A stretch of 44,806 nucleotides of DNA, from the NCBI GenBank assembly GCA_026645575.1, contig JAPKMW010000098.1, forward strand, positions 1-44,806. Reading direction: 5' to 3'. A model generated the notes under the pieces. That model was not told the DNA's origin and ran no database searches. It saw only the letters and a program-made list of their open reading frames with translations. This document shows, one piece after another, positions 15,684-24,100 of the stretch. The stretch is from Caldilineaceae bacterium. Lineage in GTDB: Bacteria; Chloroflexota; Anaerolineae; Caldilineales; Caldilineaceae. The number at the start of each line of letters is the position of its first letter. The first letter of the stretch is position 1. The translations under genes and the position numbers were made by a program.

Positions 15684-18600
15684 TCACTCCTCCACCGCCC
15701 CCAACGCCTTGAGCGCCGCCTTCTGCGCCGCACTGATCCCCGTCACGCCGGTGATGTTCATGCCGGCGTAGGGGCCGGGGGCGCGCAAGGTTTGTAGACA
15801 AATCCCCGTGGTCACATCCCACAAGCGGATCGTTTCATCCTGGCCGGCGCTAGCCAGCAGTTGGCCATCGGGGCTAAATGTGAGCGCTTCGATGGTATGG
15901 GTGTGGCCGTGCCAGATGCTGTCGATGGCGCCGCTGTCACTGTCCAAAAAGCGGATGGCACGGTCACTACTACCGCTGGCAAGGCGCCGGCCATCGGGTT
16001 GGATCGCCAGCGCGGTATAGACGGTGCCCTGGGTCGACCAGCTTGCTTGCAGGGCGCCGCTTACCACTTCCCAGCGGCGAAGTGTGTCATCAAAACTGGC
16101 GCTAAAGAGGGTGCGGCTATCAGGGCTAAAAAGCAAGGCGCTGATCAGGTTGGTGTGCTGAGCCAAAGTGTGGCGCAAGATGATGCCGGTTGGCTCCGTC
16201 AACGACCAAAGACAGATGCTGTGGTTCGGATGGCCACTGGCAAGCCAGCGGCCATCCGGGCTGAAAGCACATTTCCACGCGTATCGCGTCGCACCTTGCA
16301 GCAGATGAGTCTGGCGACCCTTGGCTAGCGACCACAGACGCAAACCATCGTCGCTGCTGATCGCAAGGAATTGGCCATCGGGGCTAAAGACGATTTGGCT
16401 AATGGCTGTTTGCGCGTTCAAGAGTTCGCGACTCGACCAACTGCCCGTTGCACGATGCGGTCTGTACCACAAGCGCAGGCTGCCAGCAAAGTCAGCACTG
16501 GCAATCAGCGCGGTATCAGGACTAAACGCCACAGGACTAAACGCCACAGCGCGTGCGCGGTAGCGGTGGCCGACCAACCGCACAGCCATCTGAGCCTGGG
16601 TTGGCTGGCGGACATCCCACCAATAAACCGTCGCATCGACGCAGCCGGCAATCGATTGGCGCCCATCCGCACTGAAAGCTAGCTCCTGGATGGCGGCAAG
16701 ATGTAGTCGATAGGAATGCAGCCGTTGACCACTGGCGACCGACCAGACGCTAATGGTTTCGTTTGCATCATGGGCGGCCAGGGTTTGATTGTCGGGGCTG
16801 AAGGTGAGCCGCTCAATGGGCGCAGCATGGTCAGCCAGCATGTACTGGACTTTTTGCGTCTGCAGATCCCATAGGTAGACAAAGGTATCTACCCCTCCCG
16901 TGGCCAGCCACTGCCCATTGGGCGCAATGGCAAGCTGACGGACAGGGCTGGTATGTCCTTGCAACAGTCCCTGCTGGGCGCCACTGGCCGTCTCCCACAA
17001 ACACACAGTCAAGTCATGACTCCCTGTCATCATGGTCGTCCCGTCGGGGCTAAAGACCAGGGTCGCAACTTCATCGGTGTGACCGGGCAGCGTGTAGAGA
17101 AGGGTGGCCGTGGCGGCTTGCCAAAGCGCCACGGCCCCATCCACCGCCCCCGACGCCAGCCGCACGCTGTCCGGGGCAAAGGCCAGCGCCGTGACGGACG
17201 CGCGATGCGCTTGCCATTGGTGGCAAAGGCGGCCACTGGCAACCGCCCAGATACAAATCTGCCCGCTGGCATGACCACTAGCCACATAGTGACCGTTGGG
17301 GCTAAAGCTAATCCGCCAGATCGGGCTGGAATCGCCGACCAGGGTGTGCAGCAACCGATTCGTCGATACATCGACCAGATGGATGGTGCGCTGGGTGGTG
17401 AGTTGCGCCAGCAACCGCCCATCACTGCGCATAAAGGCCGTCTGAAAGGTGTGCACATCCATTGTGATCCGCTGGATCAGTTCCCCAGTGTGGGCGCGCC
17501 ACACCCCCAGCACATCCTCCTTAAGGCCGATGACCCGCAACTCCTGATCGTCGCCAAAATATAGCCCCTGTACTGACCCTATGCGCTGAGCAAAAGCCGC
17601 ATCGCGGAGGTCAGCGCCGACCAGTTGTAGACCCGGCAAGTACGCATCGCGCAAATAGGCTTGCCAGACGCAGAGTTTGGAAAAGTCATAGCCGCTTATA
17701 TCCATCTCCAACACCAGCAATAGATTGAGCAGATTGCCGCCGGCATAGCCAGGGGTCAACGGCGCTGTGTGACGCAAGGTCGTCAGCAGCCGTTCAATCT
17801 GCGTCGCCAGATGGGCTTTGCCCACCCTGGCCAGCAAGCGGTCTGCCACGGGTTGCAGCAATAGACGGGACTGGCTTTGCCGAATCGATTCTGTCGCCTG
17901 GGCTTTGAGCAGGGCGTGACGGTTTAAGAATGAGTTTACGAGTTTTGAGTTACGAGTTACGGATTCTTCGTTGGGTGAGGCTTTTCGTAATTCGTAATTC
18001 GTAATTCCTAATTCGATCTCAATCTCCCCACAGATACGTTCCACCAACTGCTCGGTGAGGTACTCAATCACGACATTTTGCAGGGTAAAGCCTTGCCCCA
18101 CCGTTTCCAGCAGGGAGCGGCGCTGGAGGGCGCGCAGGGCCTCCAGGAAACGGGGCATGGGGGGTGGTTGCACCAGGTTGGCGCGCAGCGCGGCAGCCGT
18201 GACCGGTGTGCGTTCCACGGCCAGCCAGAGCAGCAACTCTTGCTCCAGTGACGACAAACGGCCAAATTGCTGATCGAGAACCAGACGAATATCATCAAAG
18301 ATCGGCGCCTCGACGGCCAGAAACGCGGCAATGTCGCCGCCAAACAACTCCTGGACAGTCTGCACCACCAGTTTGAGCGCCAGCGGATTGCCCGAATAGC
18401 GGGCGACCAGCGCCGTTGCGTCTGCGGTTGGCCCGGTCAGGCCGCGTGCCGTCAGCATGGCCTGGCCGGCGCCAGCATTCAGCCCTGCCAAGGGCAGGGT
18501 GCGCACCAGCGGCGAATCCTCGGTCCACTGCTCTAACCCGTGGGGCCGTTCCCGACTAGTCAGCAGCAGGCAACTCTCGTGGCTACGCTCGGCAAAGAGG

Positions 18601-19919
18601 CGGAGGAGTTGGGCATAGCCTTCGTACCCGGTGCGCATCTGGCCGGACTGTTCGGGGTTTAAGATACTTTCCAAGTTGTCCAACACCAGCAAAAGCCGCC
18701 GCCCCCGCAAATAATCGAGCAGCAACGCCAGTTGTGCATCCAGTGTAGCCGGGAAGTCATGCAACCGCTCATCCGCCAACCGTTGCAAAATGTCGCGCAA
18801 GAGTTCATCTAGCGGCGGGGCATTGAGCAATGAACGCCAGAGTACCCGTTGGAAGTGGGCGGCCACTGCTCTGACTGCCGTCGCCGCCAGGGTCGTCTTC
18901 CCCAAGCCCCCGATCCCCAACAACGCCACTACCCGGCACCGCTCCTGCACCAGCCACCCCGTCACTCTGGTCAGTTCCTCCTGCCGCCCATAAACTTTGC
19001 CCACCTCTGGCGCCTCGCCCCAATCCTGAGGGGGTGACAAGGTGACAGGTGACAGAGTGACAGGGTGAGGGAGTGAGGGAGTGACTTCGCCAAGCTCAGT
19101 CACCTTGTCACCTTGCCACCTTGTCACCTTGTCAAGTTTACCGGCCCGAATCTGCTCCACCAGCGCCAGCGTCTCTGGGTCGGGGTCAACGTCTAACTGG
19201 TCACGCAGCAGGCGACGACAGCTTTCATATTGGGCCAGGGCTTCGGTGCGCAAGCCGCGACGGGCCAGGCTGCGCATCAGTTGGCGATGGCCTTCTTCGC
19301 GACTGGGGTCGAGGAGGAGTTGGCGGCTGGCGTAGTGATGGGCGCGCTCATCATCGCCCTGAGCTTCGTAGGTTTGCACTAGGGTGTGGAGGGCGGCCAT
19401 CGTTTGTTGATGTAAATTTTCGCGCCGTAGGAGCAACCATTCTTCAAAGGCGGGGGCATCTTCCAAACCAAAACCGGTTAGCAATTCGCCGCGATAGAGA
19501 TCGACCGCCTCCGCCAAACGAGTACGACATTCAGCACACTGGTGCAGGTCGGCGTGGGCATGGGTGGCGCAGGCGGTCAACAGGGTTTGGAAGGTATCAA
19601 TATCAATGCTGATTCGCACACTGTTCAGTTGCACGGTTTGGCGCGTACTCTCGATCAGCGCGCTGCCTACACCCGGTTGCACCTTATCCAACGTTTCACG
19701 CAGCCGGTGCAAGGTTACGCGCAGGTTGTTCAACGCCAAGGCCGAATCGATCTCCGGCCAGAAGAGCGCCGCCAACGTTTCGCGCCGGTGGGCGCCGCTC
19801 TTTTCCAACGCCAGGTAGACCAACAACGCCCGAATCTTATCCGTGGGAAAGGCTGTGACAGTGGTCGCTGCGAGAGTCACTTGCAAGGCGCCCAAAGTGC
19901 GTAGTTGCACGACGCTCAT
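15684..19919 (-). CDS. Giant SARP/BTAD-STAND ATPase-WD40 transcriptional regulator (copy B)
   Basis: A 1,411-residue paralogue of the regulator at 8226-12488 with the same domain order: SARP-like winged helix (about 1-95), BTAD (about 105-255), ATPase with GIGGLGKTT (Lys341) and LLLVLDN, a pentapeptide-like stretch (LPGLQLVGADLRDAAF), WD40 repeats and the identical tail motif GMNITGVTGISAAQK. The first linker (262-297) is the same repeat-derived sequence as in copy A. The second (636-663) derives from a different, AT-richer heptamer repeat. The ATG has AAAGGA 7 nt ahead. A MITE-like element is inserted 38 bp upstream of the start, between the gene and the conserved promoter block. It is divergent from the STAS-like/giant surface protein genes, its presumed targets. 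Confidence 0.92.
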   Translation of the reverse strand: MSVVQLRTLGALQVTLAATTVTAFPTDKIRALLVYLALEKSGAHRRETLAALFWPEIDSALALNNLRVTLHRLRETLDKVQPGVGSALIESTRQTVQLNSVRISIDIDTFQTLLTACATHAHADLHQCAECRTRLAEAVDLYRGELLTGFGLEDAPAFEEWLLLRRENLHQQTMAALHTLVQTYEAQGDDERAHHYASRQLLLDPSREEGHRQLMRSLARRGLRTEALAQYESCRRLLRDQLDVDPDPETLALVEQIRAGKLDKVTRWQGDKVTELGEVTPSLPHPVTLSPVTLSPPQDWGEAPEVGKVYGRQEELTRVTGWLVQERCRVVALLGIGGLGKTTLAATAVRAVAAHFQRVLWRSLLNAPPLDELLRDILQRLADERLHDFPATLDAQLALLLDYLRGRRLLLVLDNLESILNPEQSGQMRTGYEGYAQLLRLFAERSHESCLLLTSRERPHGLEQWTEDSPLVRTLPLAGLNAGAGQAMLTARGLTGPTADATALVARYSGNPLALKLVVQTVQELFGGDIAAFLAVEAPIFDDIRLVLDQQFGRLSSLEQELLLWLAVERTPVTAAALRANLVQPPPMPRFLEALRALQRRSLLETVGQGFTLQNVVIEYLTEQLVERICGEIEIELGITNYELRKASPNEESVTRNSKLVNSFLNRHALLKAQATESIRQSQSRLLLQPVADRLLARVGKAHLATQIERLLTTLRHTAPLTPGYAGGNLLNLLLVLEMDISGYDFSKLCVWQAYLRDAYLPGLQLVGADLRDAAFAQRIGSVQGLYFGDDQELRVIGLKEDVLGVWRAHTGELIQRITMDVHTFQTAFMRSDGRLLAQLTTQRTIHLVDVSTNRLLHTLVGDSSPIWRISFSPNGHYVASGHASGQICIWAVASGRLCHQWQAHRASVTALAFAPDSVRLASGAVDGAVALWQAATATLLYTLPGHTDEVATLVFSPDGTTMMTGSHDLTVCLWETASGAQQGLLQGHTSPVRQLAIAPNGQWLATGGVDTFVYLWDLQTQKVQYMLADHAAPIERLTFSPDNQTLAAHDANETISVWSVASGQRLHSYRLHLAAIQELAFSADGRQSIAGCVDATVYWWDVRQPTQAQMAVRLVGHRYRARAVAFSPVAFSPDTALIASADFAGSLRLWYRPHRATGSWSSRELLNAQTAISQIVFSPDGQFLAISSDDGLRLWSLAKGRQTHLLQGATRYAWKCAFSPDGRWLASGHPNHSICLWSLTEPTGIILRHTLAQHTNLISALLFSPDSRTLFSASFDDTLRRWEVVSGALQASWSTQGTVYTALAIQPDGRRLASGSSDRAIRFLDSDSGAIDSIWHGHTHTIEALTFSPDGQLLASAGQDETIRLWDVTTGICLQTLRAPGPYAGMNITGVTGISAAQKAALKALGAVEE
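17931..18014. repeat. In-frame heptamer-repeat island in regulator B (second linker)
   Basis: TTACGAG-type heptamers on the left and CGTAATT heptamers on the right are inverted relative to each other. On the minus strand it encodes ELGITNYELRK and SVTRNSKLVNSF just before LNRHALLKAQAT. It is AT-rich compared with the surrounding gene and unrelated to the island at the matching place in regulator A. Confidence 0.85.
19031..19135. repeat. In-frame inverted repeat island in regulator B (first linker)
   Basis: GGTGACAAGG units on the left and CACCTTGTCACC units on the right, with a CTTCGCCAAGCTCAG variant between. It is nearly identical to 11600-11703 in regulator A, so it predates the duplication of the regulators. 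It encodes a flexible Lys/Thr/Ser/Pro linker. Confidence 0.85.
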
Positions 19920-19957
19920 TGTTTGTTCCTTTGCCTTCTCAATGGATGACTAGCAGA

Positions 19958-20067
19958 GGGTGCATATCTATTGGGGGTAGCTCCGCGCTAGGCGAGTCCG
20001 TGACTCGCAACCCGGCGAGTCACGACTCGCCTAGTGCAAAAACGCGCCCCCAAGTAGATATGCACCC
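19958..20067. mobile_element. MITE-like palindromic element with 8 bp target duplication (MITE 1)
   Basis: A 110 bp non-coding element with terminal inverted repeats GGGTGCATATCTA followed by TTGGGGG (right copy has one extra base). A second nested inverted repeat lies at 19988-20008 / 20015-20034 with core GTCCGTGAC. A perfect 8 bp direct repeat CTAGCAGA flanks it (19950-19957 and 20068-20075), the signature of a transposition event. It has no coding capacity and must be mobilised in trans. It separates regulator B from the conserved divergent promoter block; promoter A has no such insertion. Confidence 0.85.
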
Positions 20068-20081
20068 CTAGCAGAACCGTT

Positions 20082-20213
20082 ATTATCGCGCCAAAGTGCG
20101 GCAGTGAAAAGTTACTGAATGCTGTCAGAATATTATTTACTGGATTTTGAAACGATCTTGTAATGGTATCCGACCGGTTTTGCAACGATTTTGACATGAT
20201 GGGCTGCTATGCT
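20082..20213 (+). promoter_or_regulatory. Divergent promoter B with 11 bp-phased SARP-like heptamers
   Basis: This is homologous to 12541-12672 (shared ATTATCGC, AAAGTGCG, GAAAAG and the repeat block). Heptamers TTGAAAC (20147), TTGTAAT (20158), TTGCAAC (20180) and TTGACAT (20191) sit at offsets 0, 11, 33 and 44, with TATGCT at 20208-20213 (offset 61), the same geometry as promoter A. The TATGCT box is about 70 nt before the STAS-like gene. On the other strand TTGCAA-N17-TACAAG could drive regulator B. Confidence 0.65.
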
Positions 20214-20281
20214 GAGGGCAGTGTACTAGCTCTGTTCTGCGATTTGCTGTTGGTTTGCTAATCCATCAGGAGAGAACAACG

Positions 20282-20833
20282 ATGATCAATGCAACTTTTG
20301 TCTCCCGTTTCCAACATTTCTGGCGTCGCCCCACGACTGCGCGCCAGCGTCCACCACAGCTAACCCGTTCCACAGCAGTGGTTACAGCCGGCGCAACCGC
20401 CGCTTTCAACATCTGCGTCAGCCGCCCCGATGCGCAGACGCCATTCACCGTCTTGGTGGTGCAAGGTGTGCTGGATCGGCAGAGTTGTACGGCCTTTCTA
20501 ACCGCCGCCAATGAACTCTATACCCAGGGGTGTCGGCGCTTGTTGATCGACTTGCGCGGCGTCACCCGTATCGAACTGGCGGGGCGCTTTGCGTTACACA
20601 ATGTCGCCCGCCTGTACGACGGCCAGCCGTTGCTCGACCCGGAGGCCGGTTGGCACGGTCTGCATGATGCGACCCATGCGGCAATCAGCGGGGAGAAGAC
20701 AACCCACTATCTATCTACACCCGTGCTGGCGACGCCACCGCTGGCCGCGTTCCTCCGGCAAGCCGACCTGGGACGCACACTGGCGGTCTATGCCAATCGC
20801 GACCACGCACTGGCCGCCGGCGCTCTCGTCTAG
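20282..20833 (+). CDS. STAS-like (anti-anti-sigma factor-like) protein
   Basis: A 183-residue protein without a signal peptide. Residues about 55-160 resemble a STAS domain: FTVLVVQGVLDRQSCTAFL, GCRRLLIDLRGVTRIELAGRFAL and a C-terminal helix-strand with ADLGRTLAVYANRDHALAAG. In canonical anti-anti-sigma factors the loop after LIDLxGV reads D-S-[ST]-G with a phosphorylatable Ser/Thr. Here it is IELAG, so the usual switch is absent. The N-terminal 50 residues are basic and unstructured-looking. The start is chosen at 20282 for the upstream AGGAGA. It is the first gene downstream of phased promoter B and probably cotranscribed with the next two genes. Assignment is by pattern only and moderately sure. 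Confidence 0.6.
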   Translation: MINATFVSRFQHFWRRPTTARQRPPQLTRSTAVVTAGATAAFNICVSRPDAQTPFTVLVVQGVLDRQSCTAFLTAANELYTQGCRRLLIDLRGVTRIELAGRFALHNVARLYDGQPLLDPEAGWHGLHDATHAAISGEKTTHYLSTPVLATPPLAAFLRQADLGRTLAVYANRDHALAAGALV

Positions 20834-20890
20834 CACGCAACCACAGTCAACGCCCGGCCTGACCACGGCCATCCTATGCAGGAAATGAAA

Positions 20891-21118
20891 ATGCTGGAAA
20901 CCGAACTATTCAAACCGCCCAATTATACCGCCTATCTGGTGCGGATGTGGCAAGAAAACCCGCACACCCCCTGGCGGGCTTCCGCTCAGTGCGCTAGTAC
21001 GGGCGAAAAGTTCTACTTTGCCACCCTGGAAGCGCTCTTTGCTTTTCTCCAGGCGCAGACAGTCGCCGGGCTGACCGACGTTGACGATAGTGATAGTACA
21101 ACAGCACAATCGTCGTAA
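20891..21118 (+). CDS. Small conserved-looking hypothetical protein
   Basis: A 75-residue protein of unknown function. It has a compact aromatic core (YTAYLVRMWQENPHTPWRAS, then TGEKFYFATLEALFAFLQ) and an acidic Ser/Thr tail. The pattern of a strand with Trp-Arg-Ala, a turn with Thr-Gly-Glu and a helix LEALFAFLQAQ looks like a small alpha/beta domain. I recall similar short proteins in Chloroflexota genomes but cannot confirm this here. The ATG at 20891 is chosen because AGGAA lies 6 nt ahead; ATGs at 20876 and 20885 are in frame. It lies between the STAS-like gene and the giant surface-protein gene in the same direction. Confidence 0.65.
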   Translation: MLETELFKPPNYTAYLVRMWQENPHTPWRASAQCASTGEKFYFATLEALFAFLQAQTVAGLTDVDDSDSTTAQSS

Positions 21119-21161
21119 AGACTTTAGTCTTTCCTAGTCCAAAGAATGAAGTCTTTACGAC
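21112..21161. repeat. Inverted repeat at the 5' side of the giant gene
   Basis: A perfect 13 bp inverted repeat, GTCGTAAAGACTT (21112-21124) and AAGTCTTTACGAC (21149-21161), with a 24 nt loop holding a degenerate second pair (TAGTCTTT / AAAGAATG). The stop codon of the small gene is in the left arm. It may tune read-through into the giant gene, or be a dispersed repeat. Confidence 0.7.
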
Positions 21162-21194
21162 CGATCACAACTTACTTCACAAAAGGAACCAACT

Positions 21195-24100
21195 ATGTCC
21201 CAACTACTCCATCGTCGTATCTGGCTGCTCCTTGTGGTTATCCTGGTTGGCGTCCTGCTCCTCGGGCGCACAGTGATGCCACAGATTGCCACCGCCAGTC
21301 CCCCCGACCCAATCACCGCCGCCTGGGAACAGGTGCGCACCGCCGGTTCGTATCATTTTGACGCCGACGTGACCCAACTCACCGTCCCCATCGCCAAGGT
21401 GACCAATGTTGGCCGCACCAGCCGCACCGAACAGTTACACCTGGCCGGTCAGAGCGATCTGCGCGCCCAGACCTTGCAACTGCACCTCTGGTCCGACGGC
21501 GGCAGCGTCTTGCAAACCGAAGGCGGCGTGGCCGTCAAGGTCGAAAACGGCAGAACCTTTGCCCGCCGTGGCGCCGGTGAATGGCAAGTGGCCGACGGCG
21601 CCGTTGATGGGTTGGCCCCGCAGGGCGACTTCCTGGCCTATCTCCAGGCTGTGCGGGCGGTGCAAGCCCATGCCCCGGAAGAACGGGCGGGCATCCCTTT
21701 CACCCGCTACAGCTTCACCATCGACGGTCCCACCTTCGCCGCCTACGTGCGTGACCAGATGGAAGCCACACTACGCGCCAAAGGTGAGTTGCCGACCGGC
21801 GTCTACCTGAATGTCCCGGCCTACTACCAGGCGATGACCGGCGACGGCGAACTGTGGGTGGGGGCCGATGGCCTGCCCTTGCGCCAGATTCTCAACCTCA
21901 ACTTCCCCGAACAGCGCGAGCAGACGACCCATGCCCAGATCGTCGTCAACTTCTCCCGCTTTGGCGCCCCCCACCTAAGTCCAATGGCCTACCTGCGGAG
22001 TGGCGATCTCAGTGGTCTGCTGGCGACGTTGCCTGGCAGGCTGCCTGATCTAACCCCGTTGGCATTGCTGCTACCCATGCTGGTCGGCGTCGTGCTGCTG
22101 TTCCGCTACCGGCGTTCGCGCACGGTCTATGCTGGCCTGGTCACCGCCATCATCCTCAGCCTGGTCGTCGGTCCGCTCTTGACGACCCTGCAAACCGACG
22201 CCTTCTTTGCCGCCCAAAGCGCCAAAGCCGCCGCCCAGGAAGAAGAACAGACCAACGCCGAACACGCCCACGCTGCCACTATTGATCTGGGGAAACCAGC
22301 ATTCAACCCCAATGTAAACCCCCTAGAAACCACGGTGGATGCAACACGCAACACGCAACACGCAACACGCAACCTTGAATCTCTCAATCTCTCAATCTCT
22401 CAATCTCCCGCTCTCCAAACGGTCGACCCCGGCACCGACACCGACACCGACGGCCTGACCGATTATCAAGAAGAACGCCTCGGCAGCGACCCGAATGATG
22501 CCGACACCGACAGTGACGGCGCACCCGACGGCGGCGAGGCCAAGGGTTTTCAACTCGGCGGCAAGAGTTGGTATCCCAACCCGCTGACCGTGGATAGCAA
22601 TGACGATGGCCTGCCCGATGGACAAGAATGTTGGCAAAACCCGCCAGCGCCCAACACTGCGCCGAACCAGAAGCCCCCTTGCGATTTGGACACGGATACC
22701 GATGGCGCCCCCGATCTCTTCGACATGGACAATGACAACGACGGTGTGCCGGACCGGCTGGATGTAGCACCGTTTACGGTCAGTGCAGCGGCGACGCCCT
22801 TTGGCGATGCCAATCCCTTGAACCTGACGCTCAACGGGTTGACGGCCAATCAACCAACCTTGGTCGATTTTCAACTGCGCCCCACGGCCCCCAACCATCT
22901 CTGGTTTGCCCTGAATGTATTGGATTGGCCGCAGAATGACAAGGCGGGGCAGGTACAGGATGTGGACGGCAAAACCTATGCTGATCTGGCGACGGCGGCC
23001 GGACGCGCCCCTGGTGCGAACGAAGCCAATGGCGATCTCAAGCTGATCCCCATGTTGGAGATTCGCTTGCCCACCAATGGCGCCAATCTGCCGCCGCAGC
23101 GCGAACTGACCCCCTACAACATCAGCGTCAACCCGTTGACCAGCGACGGCAGCCAGCAGGTGGTCTATGTCCCGCTGAACGTTGTCACCGATGATACGAC
23201 CGGCCAGCGCGTGGCCTTTAGCGCCCGCATGAAGTATTTGCCGACGGGCAACTGGCCCACGCCGCACGCTGTACGCCTGGCCTGGGTCGTGCAGACCTTG
23301 AACGATCTACCCTGCGATCCCAACGCGCCGGGGGCGGCGGCCAAAGGCTGTGCCGCCGACGGGTACATCCACAACGTCGGCCAGGTCGTGCAAACCTACT
23401 ATGACAATTTCACCCTCACCGGACTCAACGTGAGTGAACAGCATGGCGCCAAGACCGCCGTGATCTACGAAGATCCCACCACCGACGGTAATCTGAAAGA
23501 TGACGCTTCCTTGATTGCGCTGGCGCACGGGCTAGACAACTCCTTCCTGGCCGGGCGCGATCAAAATGGCGATCAGGTGCGGGATGTCACGATCCATGAC
23601 CTTGCCCCGCGCTTTGACCATACCCAAAACAGTGGGGTCTCTTCGGAGCAACGCTGGGGGCTGGACAATGCGCTCAATAATTTGCGCGTCCAGCGCTACG
23701 ATTACGCCACCTTTGACGAGGCGACCGTTGCGACCGCAATGACCAATACTGTCAGCGTCTTAACCAATCAATTCAACGCCGCCTGGAGTGCTGACCACGC
23801 GCTCAAACCAACGCTCCTGTTTGCCTATGAGCAACAAGCGCGCGCCCGTGGCTTGGATGGGGCGGGCAGTGCCGTGACCTTGAACGGCACGGGCGTCACA
23901 GTCAACATGGCGTCTGCGCCCCTCAGTGTCATGACTGGGTTGAAATGGGCGCACTACTGTCGCCCCGCCACGACTGACGCTTGGGCGGCGTGTGACAGCG
24001 AAACCTATTGGAACGAGTTGGAAAGCCGTTATGGCAATGCAGCGACCTTCCCCGGTGACCCAACCGACCCCGATTTTGTGGCGGGTCGCCAATTTGTCTT

